From NCBI GenBank assembly GCA_032164245.1, contig JAVMKO010000006.1, positions 8,323,001 to 8,387,000 of the forward strand: DNA of 64,000 nt. The letters are read 5' to 3'. The stretch's first letter is position 1, and every line of letters starts with the position of its first letter. Made by a program: the position numbers and the translations under genes. The notes below the pieces were generated by a model, which saw only the letters and a program-made list of their open reading frames with translations, ran no database searches and was not told the DNA's origin. This document shows, piece after piece, positions 1-10,939 of the stretch. Source of the stretch: Sternotherus odoratus. Taxonomy: Eukaryota > Chordata > Testudines > Kinosternidae.

Positions 1-1547
1 TGAGAGATCATTACAATTTAAGGCAGTTCGTTGGTAGTTGAGGGATATTGTCCAGGTAAAGTGAAATTGGGACAAGACTGATTTAGACCCCAGATAGGTT
101 TTTGGGGTGTTTTTAGCCACAATACACCCCAAAAAATTACTGCCGTGAGTTTATTGTTTTTATTGTAGTAGTACCACCCACAGGCCAAAAACCAAGGTCA
201 GGGGCCAGATGTTCGGCCCCGTTCAGACACATGGGAAGATTTGGTTTGTGCACCAGAAAGTTTACAGCCTAAAACCCCCAACACTGCAAATGGACCTCAG
301 CAGAAACTTTTGATTAAAAAGGGGTTCTGCATGGGCATGAGGGGTCCCAGGGTGCAGGGGTTCAAACTGCATGGATCAGTTTGAGGGTTGAGGGCTAGCT
401 TAAGACAATGAATCAGTGAGAAACACTGGAAGGAGGGATGAGTAACAACAGAAGACACATTACATGGGTCAGATAGTAGGAGGGCTATTGGAAGAGTTGA
501 TGAATGCAGTTTGAAAACAGTGTTCGACCACCATTAAAAAATAAATCAGAACCTTTGTAGGCACCATTACAAAAATGAATCCTACCCCTCTACCTCGTTA
601 GTGCAGATCAGTCTCAACCTAGGACCCGAACAGAGCTCAGTTCTTCAGAAGAGTTTTTTAACCCAGCCCATGCTGCAGCTCAGACAGGTCCTGACAAACC
701 TGTAGAACCCGGTTGCAGTGCCGGAGACTTCACAAGGGCCTCTCGAAGTTTAAAGGGATTTCCTAAATGTTTGCCACCTGTTTAGTCCCACAGGTGTTAG
801 TGGTGAGGAGAGTCCTGGGCACCCCCAGCACCTCAATGTGACCCAGGCAAAATTAGAGGACCAGGGATTAAGACACCAGCTGCTCCTCTGCCCTAGGGCT
901 CTTGCTCCACCGCGGGGAAGTTTGAAAGAAGAGCCTTTGGGAGCAGAGAAGGTCAGAGTGACTCTCACTCATTCGTTTTCATTGCTGGAGCTGACGGCAG
1001 TCTATGGCCCCGATCCTACAATGGGATTGTTTGTAGCCCTAGGATGGCATTGTTACCTAGGCACCCCAGTCACAGGCCAGCATGGCAGGGTGCTAGGCCC
1101 TGTACAAACAGAACAGACAGGCCCTGCCCTGAGGCACTGGCAGGCCAAGTGCTGAATGACCCCACAGGCAGAGGGCAGAATGCTCTGGGCAGGCCACAGC
1201 TGGCCCAGGCAGCCCCACTGCGAACACAGGGGCAGCCCCCTAGATCCTTCAACAGGCTCAAGGGCTCCAAAGCCACCCCCCCCCCCTCCAAGCGATGCTG
1301 TATAGGGGCAAGGAAACCCTGCAGTGGCCAGCTAAAGGGGTCAGCCCAGCCCAGCCCAGCTTTGGGGTGCTCCAGGGAGCCTGGAGAGAAGACAGATGGG
1401 GGGAGGGATAGTGGAGCCCTTCTCTGCCACTTGGGGGGTCAGCTGGGGGGGGGGAGGAACAGCAGCGGGGTCCCCCCGCCCTCAGCCAGGCCCCCCCCAC
1501 TCTAGCCGCAGCTGGCTGGGGCAGGGGCTCAGGCCCGGCGCGCTCAC
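1..1547 (-). other. TBPL2: Putative TBPL2 intron 1 (partial), no exon recognised
   Basis: If the exon at 1548-1592 is real, everything to its left is transcribed on the minus strand as intron 1. I looked on the minus strand for a second exon and found no frame resembling the TBP-related protein. The first 700 bases are unremarkable AT-balanced DNA. From about 1050 to 1500 the sequence becomes GC-rich, with C runs and G runs that give stop-poor but meaningless frames on both strands. Confidence 0.4.
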
Positions 1548-1990
1548 CTGGCCCGGGCTCTGGTCCCAGTAGTTCTCCAGCGAGGGCTCCATGCGGGGCC
1601 GAAGCGGGCAGCGTCCGGGCGGGGCGGACCAGGCGGGGGCATTTCGGCGGCTGCTCCCGGGAAGGCGCGAGCCCGGGCGGCGCCTTCACACCTGGCCCCG
1701 ATTGGGGGGGGGGGGACGAAGCGCCCAGCTGGGGCCGGCACGTGCAGGAAAAGGGGGGGGGGGCGTGTCCCCTTTAACCGGGGCCCCCTCCCCCTACGGG
1801 ATAAACCCACCTGCGAGCGCGCGAGACCCGGCTGCAAGCAATGACCCCCCCCGTGGCTAAAGGCCCCCCCCTTGCGCTCTGCTTCCCCGGGGATCTCCCG
1901 GTTCCCCGGGGCTCCGACGGGCGGCTCGGCCGCTTTAACCAGCAGCGTGTGGAAAAGCAACACGGCTGCCCCCCCGCGGAAACGCGCCCC
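1500..1990 (-). promoter_or_regulatory. CpG-rich start region of the putative TBPL2 gene
   Basis: CpG density and GC content rise sharply between about 1500 and 1990 compared with both flanks. A GC box (GGGCGGGGCGG, 1617-1627) lies just upstream of the minus-strand ATG at 1592. Long G and C homopolymers (around 1705-1760 and 1845-1870) interrupt it. No TATA box is obvious at a useful spacing. The assignment as a promoter depends on the exon call. Confidence 0.45.
1548..1592 (-). CDS. TBPL2: Candidate first coding exon of TBPL2 (TBP-related factor, TRF3)
   Basis: Read on the minus strand, an ATG at 1592-1590 opens 15 codons (MEPSLENYWDQSPGQ) and ends exactly at a consensus donor, CAG|GTGAGC (exon end 1548, phase 0). 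From memory, the vertebrate TBPL2 amino terminus has an acidic start followed by a short LExYxDQ-type motif, which this resembles. In human, TBPL2 lies next to KTN1 and is transcribed away from it, which matches the orientation here. TBPL2 is an oocyte-biased TATA-binding-protein paralogue acting in core promoter recognition; its conserved saddle domain would lie off the left edge. The exon sits in a CpG-rich patch with a GC box about 25 bp upstream of the ATG (1617-1627). The match rests on 15 residues plus synteny, so another gene or a chance ATG-donor pair remains possible. Confidence 0.5.
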
Positions 1991-2194
1991 CCTAGCCCGA
2001 CGCTGATCTGCAGCCAGCCCACCCGTCTTCTTAGATACCGGGGAGCGGGGCTGATTTCCCCCAAGCCCAGGCCGTGTGAAGCTTCCCAGGGGGGCCCCCT
2101 CCCAGAGCTAGCTGTCACAAGAGGCGTCTTGAATCCAAACACTTCGCACAGCCACGTATCCGGGCCAAGTTTCCACACTGAGCAAACCAGCAGA

Positions 2195-2300
2195 GGAACA
2201 AATTGATCTGGGCATAAGCTTTCCGGGGATGCCCCAAGGCCACCGCCTTGTTTTTCCTGATACAGACTAACAGGGCGACCCGCGTGAAACCTGTCCACAC
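2195..2300. mobile_element. Rearranged Penelope-like tail fragment
   Basis: Two pieces of the Penelope-like 3' tail family seen elsewhere in this window occur here in the wrong relation to each other. The part around 2212-2224 matches the 'gcataagctttc' segment, and the part around 2260-2272 matches the 'gatacagactaac' segment. They are separated by an unrelated 30-40 bp. One of the two is inverted relative to intact tails such as 25177-25307. Confidence 0.5.
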
Positions 2301-2329
2301 GGACTTGATCTTTGTTAGCATTCCTATTC

Positions 2330-5250
2330 TAAAGGTAAATGGGAAGATGAAGTTTCCCTAAGGGGAGCGAGGTGGTAGAGTGAAAGCTATTAGTACACAC
2401 AACAATATTCCTACAAATTAGTTAAGTGTGAAAATGTTCTTTCCCTCTTTCACTGATGGGCTTTGCAAGATCATTTCCTTTAGGTGAAGCAGGGCTAGTG
2501 AAAACAAGCATGATGAAAGGTGTGTTTAATTGGCTGCAATTAACCATCCCTCTGGGACTGGCTGGGTTCATTAACCAGAACTGTGGGTTCTAATGAGGCT
2601 TGGATGAATTGCTTTGCAGGTTTGTTAGGAGTGCAAGGTTCAGGTCAGCAGGAATGGTGTATTTCAGTGGGTTTTTAGAGCCGCCTTTGCAGTAGGATTG
2701 CTGGGAGCAGCAGACTGCTCTCAGGAAGGTAGAGGTGACTAGGACATAGACAGCAGATTCATAGTAAAGCTGGTGGTGGCCTTTTAATGTGGTCTCAGTC
2801 TCAATGAAAAATAGCTGTCTGTTCACTCCCATTGAATACCCGGGCGATCCTAGTGTCCAAAGACATTTTGTGCTTGAGTTATCATTAAGAGTTTTAATCT
2901 CCCTCCAGAACAATGTTTATAACCTCTCCTGGTGCACTATCTGAGGTCTGCAGGTCTATATCATGGAGCGCTCTGGGAGTTTCAAGAGCTGGAATCTCTG
3001 GACAGCTCGAGCTGTCTGTTTTTTCTATTCCACATATGTCAGTTCTGAGGCTGTTTTAATTTTAATGGGAGCAAACATGTCCCCTTGATTCCCTAAGGTT
3101 CTGCTGATTTTAAGGGGTGCAACATTCTTGATCCATTAAATGGTTGGATTAAGGCAGACTGGGGTCCCAGGCACCCCTTCACATGGCTCTGACCTTATTT
3201 GATGTGAGAACAAGGGCCCAGGTCCACAAAGGGATTCAGGTTCACTTCACTTACAAATTACTTGCTTACAAAATCAGATATAAAAGGTGTGCTTACTTTC
3301 ATTGAAATCAAGGGCCTCCTACACAAGAGTTGGCTGCTGGGTGGTTCATCCTTTTAATTGGGCAGTGCCTGTCCCAGAAGAGGGGGGACTCAGCAGTTAT
3401 CCACCCAGCCAGACAACACTGTTGGAGAGGTGAGTTGCAGGAGAGCAGCCCTCCCCAGTCTAGGGGAGAAGGTTTCAGCATTACCATCCCATTGAGATGT
3501 ATGGGACAGTTTATCTCGCAGTTATTGTTCCAGGATATTGGCAGACTCAGGCAGATGTCACTGTGTTGGTTACATGAGTCACATTTCCCAGCTTTTCTTC
3601 CCAATCATGAGGTCTAGAAACCATTTTTTAAAATTAAAGCTTAGATATGGATATAACCACATAACTCTCAAAGCTGGGAACCTAGGCATGTCTGTGCCTT
3701 AACTAACTCTAGTAAATACATATATGCACAATAGCCTTCTGCTCAAGTTCATTGATTGGTCATGTGGAAAGACACCAACCCAAATGAAGGACCTGCCAAT
3801 TTTTTGTTTTAAAAATAATCTTTTTTTGTTTTGTTTTGGGAGAAGGGAACAGTTCACTCTTCTGCTCATAGCGGGGAATCGCTGGACTTCTTTAGCCAAA
3901 TGGTATGGATCTAAAGCTGAAAAGCAGTGCTCCAGTTTTCAGCCAAAATGGAAAAGTTTGGGTCCAAAAGTAAGGTTGAATAAGTGAAATCTATTGAAAG
4001 GGCAAAACGGTCTAGATCCCTGACACTGAAACACCTTTCTTTACTTACCCTGAAAACCTGTGTGCACCCGCTTAACTTTACCCATGTATAGTCCTGCAGT
4101 GGAACTATGCACATGATTAAAGGTAAGCAGGGGTTTAAGACCTTGATCCTGCCAAGTCTTTAACTTGTCTTACAAGGGATGACTCCCATTTATAAAGTTA
4201 AGCATGTGTGTAAGTGTTTGCTAGATCAGGGTGTAAGTGTTTGTGGTCTTTGAGGCTTATATTTTGCACATTACCTTAGACCGTAGTCCATCCTTTGCTT
4301 GACTGCACATTGGGTTACCCACATTTGCCATCCTTGCCTGGTATCCATCTTTCTTTTCATTCTGTACAGGAGGACTGCTGCTAATACGTTTGGACATAAA
4401 CTCATCCTATTAGTGTAGGTCTGCAGGTGAATTAATTTCCTCTGTTAGGCAGGAAAAAAATCAGCATAGAAGATAAGGAAAAAACTCTTAAATCCGGCCA
4501 CTTCTTCCTAGCAAAGAAGTAGAATCTCCCCTTATTTCCCCTCCCCCTGAAACAACTAAACCATGGGTCATTATCAATTTAACATAACGAAGGGCCCAAG
4601 ATGTGGACTTTGGATCCCAATCTTTCCCTCCCCAGAGCTTAGGGGCACTGAACAGAAACAGCTCATTCATAGCCCAGCAGGCTCCATTGGCATCACCAAT
4701 ACTGTGTCTAGGAGTGTGGGAAAGCAGGCCCCGGAAATGCTGCTGCTCTAGCCACACAGTCTTTTTGTCTTTGTGCTATTTCCCCCTGCAGATGGTGATG
4801 TTAGAACAAATCTCTCCACTACCCACCTGGTCTCCCTTAATAGCGACATCCATATTGTTGAGAGTACAAACAGCTGAGCAGGTGTGAAACAGATCAGTGT
4901 GAAAAACGCTGCCCTGCTTCTGAGATGGATTTCCTTGTTGTGTCTGTTAGTACTAATTGAGACTCGGAGAGTCTGACACTGCAGACACAGCTCTGCTAGG
5001 GCAGTGCTTGATTTAAAGTTGGCGTCCGTTGGTACTGTTGACTTTCTCCTTTTCTCCTTGTTCTGTCACTGCACATGATGAATCGATTCCTGTGAAGGCA
5101 CAGGTGGGGAATATGCTGTGGAGGAAGTACTGCATGATCAAATAGTGCATTCGCAGAACCATTTGATTAATAGACCCGACACTTCGCCGGAGAAGTCTTT
5201 GCCTTTTGAGTTTAGATTTGGTGTCTGTGCTGAATGCACACAACTAGTTT
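2330..5250. other. Intergenic DNA, mostly nothing recognised
   Basis: No exon, RNA gene or intact transposon could be supported here. One short scrap at 3240-3292 matches an internal part of the hAT MITE at 5501-5907 (listed separately). The open frames in this stretch are under 110 codons and have no recognisable domain. Confidence 0.6.
3240..3292 (+). repeat. Fragment of the hAT MITE family seen at 5501-5907
   Basis: The segment 'ttgcttacaaaatcagat' and its surroundings match the interior of the MITE at about 5570-5620 ('gtgcttacaaaatcagac'). Only about 50 bp are recognisable and neither terminus is present, so it is a relic. Confidence 0.5.
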
Positions 5251-5260
5251 TACTAACAGC

Positions 5261-5378
5261 ATGGGTGACTAGATGTCCCGATTTTATAGGGACAGTCCCG
5301 ATTTGGGCGTCTTTCTTATATGGGCTCCTATTACCTCCCATCCCCTGTCCTGATTTTTCACACTTGCTGTTCATCCTA
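5261..5378 (+). mobile_element. Small hAT-like MITE (118 bp) with 8-bp target-site duplication
   Basis: The element begins GGGTGACTAGATGTCCCG-like (from 5263) and ends in the complementary TTCATCCTA. It is flanked by perfect 8-bp direct repeats CTAACAGC (5253-5260 and 5379-5386). A second copy of the same family lies in the opposite orientation at 59370-59483. Complementary ends, an 8-bp duplication and the absence of coding capacity fit a non-autonomous hAT element. Confidence 0.75.
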
Positions 5379-5500
5379 CTAACAGCTGGTTGTGCTGAAG
5401 AAATCCTTTAGAAGAACACGTCAGAGACGCTGCATACAGCTTGCCATCTAGCAGCGAAACAGTTCCTCTTGCTCGCTAGCCCTTGGTAGCTTCTCCAGAT

Positions 5501-5907
5501 CAGTGGCTCTCAATCTTTCCAGTCTACTGTACCCCTTTCAGGAGTCCGATTTGTCTTGCATACCCCAAGTTTCACCTCACTTAAAAACTACGTGCTTACA
5601 AAATCAGACGTAAAAATACAAAAGTGTCACAGCCACACTAGTACTGAAAAATTACTTCTGTTCTCATTTTGACCATAGAATTATAAAGTAAATCAATTGG
5701 AATATAAATATAGTACTTAGATTTTGATGAATAGTACATAGTGCAGCATAAACAAGTCCTTGTATGAATTTTTAGTTTGTACTGACTTCGCTAGTGCTTT
5801 TTGTGTAGCCTGTTGTAAAACTAGGCAAATGTCTAGATGAGATGATGTGCCCCCGGAAGACCTCTGCATACCCCGAGGGGTACGCATATCCAGGTTGAGA
5901 ACCACTG
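5501..5907 (+). mobile_element. hAT MITE (407 bp) with perfect 8-bp target-site duplication
   Basis: The left end CAGTGGCTCTCAATC and right end GGTTGAGAACCACTG are imperfect inverted repeats of the hAT (Charlie-like) type. CTCCAGAT occurs immediately outside both ends (5493-5500 and 5908-5915), a perfect 8-bp duplication. The interior is AT-rich and non-coding. The preserved duplication and ends suggest moderate age. Confidence 0.92.
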
Positions 5908-6064
5908 CTCCAGATAACAAGAAAGCTTCTACTAGGCCACTAGTTTTGTATCACTTATACTTTTGTATCTTCTGTGTTGAGTACACAAGGATCCTTTTAT
6001 CCAAGAACCATGCTACCATTTTGGTTTGGTAGCACTTCACATCCACTTTGACTCACTTTGCCCA

Positions 6065-6145
6065 GGTGTTTCATAGATATTAAGGCTGGAAGGGACCATT
6101 CAAGACATACAATTTCACATAGAAATTCCTGTTTCTAGCCCAACA
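6065..6145 (-). mobile_element. CR1-type LINE 3' end fragment
   Basis: The stretch 'tcatagatattaaggctgg' followed by 'aagggaccatt' is the reverse complement of the CR1 3' end common in reptiles and birds (tail 'aatctatga'). Only the last tens of bases are recognisable. Confidence 0.6.
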
Positions 6146-6149
6146 AGAT

Positions 6150-6770
6150 GTGATTGGTCAGCAGAGGGTTGAGCATAATGGCTCAACTAAAGAGGCAATC
6201 GAGTGACTAAGAGTGGCGGCATCTGTGATCCTGGGAGCCCCACAATGCCAACTGGCAGAGGGGCCCCCAAACAGTAACACCCATCAGCCTTGACACATTC
6301 ATTGCCCCCAACACGCTGTTGTCACCTTATATAACACCCTGGGGATATATATTATATCATATGTTAACTGGTGACATGCTGTTCAGGCGTACCATTGACT
6401 AAAGTATTAATAGATGGTTACGTATCTATGCCGGAAATATGTTCCAGGGGCAGACTTGATAAACACATTTGGCTTAGACAGAGGTTTGTGGGTTCACCTG
6501 TCTGAGTCAAGCTTTGTAAGTCAGAGGACAGTGGAAAACACATTTACATATAAGGTAAACAAAACCATCAAGCTAAATAAATGGGGGAGAAGATTGTTTA
6601 ATAATCATGCCAGGATCAGCATCTGCAGCTTGGGAAGCCTTCTTGGATCTTGAGGCAGAGATAATGGACTTTGAGTCATAAAAAGGGATCAAAAAGACCT
6701 TTTGGCTATCCAACACTGAAGGGACATTGGGTACAGTACCCTTTGAACCTGTGAAGTTGGATCCTCTAGT
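6150..6770. other. Intergenic DNA, possible old retroelement
   Basis: No gene was found. Sequence before the hAT MITE at 6772 and after it (to about 7420) reads as one continuous tract that includes 'gtgtattaaagtgaag' and pyrimidine-rich runs. This is reminiscent of an old LTR-type 3' region, but no terminal repeats could be paired, so no call is made. Confidence 0.3.
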
Positions 6771-6771
6771 C

Positions 6772-7153
6772 TAGGGGTTCTCAAACTTCATTGCATGGTG
6801 ACTCCCTGCTGACAACAAAAATTATTACACAACCCCAGGAGGGGAGACCAAAGCCTGGGCCCACCCAAGCTGTACTGCCCTGGGTGGGGCGGGGGTCAAA
6901 GCCAAAACCTGAGCTCCACTGGCCTTGGTGTGGGGTCCAAAGATGAAGCCCAAGGGCTTCAGTCCCAGGCAGGGGGCCTGTAAATTGAGCCCTGCCTCCC
7001 AGGGCAGAGCCCTCAGACACTGGCTTTGGTCTGAGGTGGTAGGGCTCGGGCTTTGGCCCTGAGCCCCAACAAGTCTAAACCAGCCCCAGTGACTGTGTTA
7101 AAATGGGATCACAATCCACTCTAGGGTACTGACTCTCAGTTTCAGAACCGCTG
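6772..7153 (+). mobile_element. hAT MITE (about 382 bp)
   Basis: The left end TAGGGGTTCTCAAAC and right end CAGAACCGCTG are typical degenerate hAT termini. The flanks CTCTAGTC (6764-6771) and CCCTAATC (7154-7161) agree at 6 of 8 positions, consistent with an aged 8-bp target-site duplication. The interior is GC-rich ('gggctcgggctttgg') and non-coding. Confidence 0.8.
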
Positions 7154-7159
7154 CCCTAA

Positions 7160-10090
7160 TCTGAAGGGCTAGGGATGCTGGTAACTGGAGGTAAGTAAGA
7201 AAACTGCTTAGGCAAAGATTGTAACTTGTTAAAATTATGTTTTAGTTGCTGGAAAGTGTGTTTTGTTTGGTTTGTAATCATACCCGTCTCTTTTCTTCTT
7301 GCTTAGCATCACTTAAATCTCTGTTCTTTGCTAAGAAGCCTATTTGTGTTTTATTACAAAACCATCTCGATGCTGTGTATTAAAGTGAAGCCTGAGACTT
7401 CAACTAACCTATCAGGCTGATGTGTGCTCTGTCTCTTCGGAGCTGGCAAACTTAATAATTTCGGAGAGAGTCCAGGGAGAGAGACTGAATGCTGCAGGGA
7501 GACGTCTCTGAGGTCCACTGATTGTTATGTGCAAGGCAAGGTTTGACCTGGCAAAGTCTTGAAGAGTTTGCTGGCCAGGTGGGCAGACTGGTGTGGCAGG
7601 GAGCTGACATGCATCTACCAGCGGCAAAGCTCTCACTCATACTCAGGCACAGGTGTAAAGCAGTGGCTGAGAGATCTCTGGGTCCTGAGCTCGACATCTG
7701 TGGAAGGCTATGGAGCACTGCAACTACTCTATTGTGGGTGAACCTAAAGTGTTACCCTGCCTCATAGGATAAATACATTAAAGATGGTGAGATGTTCAGG
7801 TGCTATGGTGGGGAGCACATAACCTAGGTAGACCTAGAAGGACACTTGTTCTATGGGCATGTCCTAAAGAAGTGGCATGGGAGGTGGTAGGTATGCTAGG
7901 ACATGGGGGGGGCTTTTTTCCTAGCAACCCCCGCCCCCTTCTTCCTGTAGTTGGAATCTTCAAAGCCTCCACTTGTGTCTACTGCAAGATATTGCCCCTC
8001 CTTCCTCAGCAGTAAACCTGCTATGATTGGGACAGGAATGAATTTGAAATACACAGTTAAGGATCCGACCTGGCTCATAAAACATATCATCTGTTCAGCT
8101 TCTGATATCACACATTGAATCCTTTTAGCTGGGGCCACTATTTTCCTCCTTTTCGCTTTATAAGAAGAATATTGTCCCTAATGCCTACTTTTTGGAAAGC
8201 ACCAGCTTCCTGGCGTACAGGCTGAGCTGGGCCACAACTAGCCACCGTCTGCCGAGAGCATGAAATATGCTGCGTTCTGCGATTGCAGAGCGCAGCCAGC
8301 AATGACACACGCTCTGTGGATGGTGCAAGCCAATTAATAGGCTGATGAATCATGCAAAGTGCACGGTTACCATACTGATGAATTGTCACGTGGCCCTAAT
8401 TATCAAATTGGTTCATTTTATTTTGAAAGTTGATGATTAGAGCAACAATGTGGCTTTGTGCATTGTCTAAATGGAGTGACTCAATATCTGTCGTGGCTCT
8501 CCCTCCCCCCAAGTAGTATTGCTGGAGAAATGTATTACATGGAGCTTCTGCTAAGATATCTGTCTGAGGTTTTACTATAGCACTCATCACCACAGTATCT
8601 AAGCACTGAACAAATTTAGATCTGGATAGTGTTGTCCATTGAAGTTTTTGTTGTGGATTTTTCTCTTTGCCGCTTTTGGGCTTAGGACGTTCTGCTTGGT
8701 TTTTGTTCCTCTCCCACTCATCTTCTGTGATAATTGGAAGCGTTTGGTAAGCAGGTGGGTCTTGCTTCATGCTCTGAAGATGTCTAGAATTTGGCTTAGT
8801 CTTATCTTTTTCAGGAGTTCATTCCACAGTCATTCCTTGACTGAGACTGCGCGGTCTTCCGTTCTCTTGAACTTTGTCCTAATTTTTGATATCTGACTTT
8901 CCCCAGAAAAGCACAGCTGCCTCTCATGAGCCATATTCTCTGGTGTAGGTGGGACCTTAAAGTTCAACACCAAGTCTATGGAGGGTGGGGTGTTCTGTTC
9001 CCAGTGTTTTATCCTGCTGAAGAGGAGAGTCACTGTGATCTGCCCAAGATGTCTCAGAGTGCTACATCTTTCAAATACCCCATGGCGCTGGCTTTTTTGC
9101 CATTAGGCATTTATCCCAGTGGCACAATGCATTCTCAGGTATACAGATAAGAACAATGTTTGAATTAAAGTGACTCACTCAATTTGATTTAGCTCTAGAT
9201 TTTCCCCCTGCCTGATATTTGGGATCAGAGTCTGCTCCAGATTATGGGCCACAAAGAAGGTGGCCACACATCTTTCTCTGTTTCTTGATTTTAAAAATGC
9301 TACATGCCAGGCCTGACCAAATACCCATTGATTTCAAAGACATTGGCCCTAGCCCTGTGTCACTAAGGAATTTTAAAAATTACAGCGTTCATTAATGACA
9401 TAAGCTGCAAGTAATTCCACTTAAAATCATGACGTTCCACGGAGGTAAGTAAAAACAGAATTGTGCCCAGCCCATTAGATCTGATTTGGATCTCACTTGC
9501 ACCAGTGTAAATCAGGAGTAATTCCTCCAGCTTCAGTGAAGTCACACTGGTGCAGAATGGGAGTGAGATCAGAAGTGGACCCATTGCCGTGGCTTTCCTG
9601 GGCCCATAATGACAATAATGAGGGGGGCTCCCCATTCTTTGATGACAACAACATCCATCAGCTAGCACACTCTTCTCCCATGCTTGCTCATGCAGTCTCT
9701 GGTGCACAAGCGAGGTAGCAATCAAAACAGATCTTAGGCCTGATTCTAAATCACACTGGTTTTAAAGCCATGTAACTCCACATTGGAGCTACTTCTGATT
9801 GGCACCAGTGAAGGGACAGAATTTGGTCCATATTGGCTTCTATACCATGAAAAATACAAGAAACAAAAATCATTGTTTGCCCAGTGGAAAGGTACAAAAT
9901 CATATGGAAAAGAGAACTCTTATTTTCTGGCTTCTCTCCATAGGTATTGCATAGAATGGAGGGTCAAACCCAACACATAGTTCACTGCTTAATTATGTTG
10001 CCCTTAAATTTTCTCTGACCACCTCCCTCATCTCATAGCAAACAATAAGGGAAACAATGGAAGTACAAGCCACCTGTCTTTTTACAAGTC
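7160..10090. other. Intergenic DNA with ancient repeat scraps
   Basis: No gene could be supported. A 124-codon minus-strand frame (8396-8770) has no recognised domain and is treated as unproven. Two short dyad-containing repeats of one ancient family occur near 9478-9562 and 9736-9815 (listed separately). Confidence 0.5.
9478..9562. repeat. Ancient interspersed repeat with internal dyad
   Basis: 'cttgcaccagtgtaaatca' (about 9496-9514) faces 'cacactggtgcag' (9543-9555), giving an imperfect hairpin around 'ggagtaattcctcc'. Related text recurs at 9736-9815 and at 15410-15466 ('gattactcctgattta', 'agatcagaatcaggccc'). It is probably an old SINE or MIR-like repeat; the family is not named with confidence. 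Confidence 0.5.
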
Positions 10091-10094
10091 TCTC

Positions 10095-10282
10095 AGGCCT
10101 GGTATACACTAGAAAATCCACACCCCTGAGCCATGTCGTTAAGCCTTTCTAAGTTCCTGTGCAGACAGTGCTTGGTCGACAGAAGAATCCTTCCATAACT
10201 TAGCTACCATCCCTCAGAGAGGTGGAGTATCTATGCTGACAGGGGCAACTCTGCCGTTGTAGCTCTTGTTGTAGACAAGGAA
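10095..10282 (-). mobile_element. MITE of the 'gtctacact' family, reverse orientation
   Basis: It shares the order of motifs seen at 47108-47275 and, reversed, at 49483-49747: 'gtatacactagaaaa', 'tccacacccctgag', 'cctgtgcagacagtgct', 'gaagaatccttcc', 'agaggtgga'. The ends are complementary ('ggcctggtatacac' / 'gtagacaagg'). No coding sequence is present. Confidence 0.7.
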
Positions 10283-10332
10283 GAGCCTCACACAGAAGAG
10301 CATCCGGGCAAATAAAGTGTGATGAATTTTCA

Positions 10333-10718
10333 CAGGTGCCGACTTTTCCAATGTGCTGGGGGTGGGGGGGATTGATCCCAGGCCCTGCCCCATCCCTTCT
10401 CTCAAGGCCCCCATCCCCGCCCTGCCTCTTCCCACCCCGCTCCACCCCATCCCCTTTCCGCCCCATTCTGCCCCCTCCTCCAAGTGCGCTGCATCCTCAC
10501 TTCTCCACATCCCCCCCCCCCCCGAGCCTCCCGCATGCTGTGAAACAGCTGTTATGACAGGCGGTAGGCACGGGGATGGAAGGAAAGGCACTGATTGGCA
10601 GGGTCCGCTGGCAGATAGGAGGTTCTGGGGGGGAGAGGGAGGAACTGATGGGGGCCTGCTGGTGGGTGCTCACTCACCATTTTTTCCCCATGGATGCTCC
10701 AGCCCCAGAGTCGGCGCC
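10333..10718. mobile_element. MITE with AGGTGCCGAC / GTCGGCGCCT ends
   Basis: The left end 'caggtgccgactttt' and right end 'agtcggcgcctatg' are inverted repeats about 385 bp apart. The interior is C-rich on the left and G-rich on the right, which produces several stop-poor frames that should not be read as genes. The class of DNA transposon cannot be decided because the target-site duplication is unclear. Confidence 0.65.
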
Positions 10719-10837
10719 TATGATTTTACCTCCCTTTCCTATTTGTGAGAGGCCATGAAACAAAGGGATCAGACCAAAACCTTCTTTCATTTGCTTGACA
10801 AATATTTACCCGCACTGACCCAGTTGTGCCTTCCAGA

Positions 10838-10938
10838 CCTGAAGAAGAACTCTGTGTAGCTCACAAGTTTGTCTCTCTCATCAAGAGAAATTGGTCCAGT
10901 AAAAGACATTACCTCACCCAGATTGTCTCTCTCTAATG
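10838..10938 (+). mobile_element. Penelope-like element 3' tail
   Basis: 'gacctgaagaagaactctg' followed by 'attggtccagtaaaagacat' and 'tacctcacccagattgtctc' is the same tail as the 3' end of the decayed element at 12640-13445 ('gttggtccattaagagatat', 'tacctcacccaccttgtctc'). Only the tail is present. Confidence 0.65.
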
Positions 10939-10939
10939 C

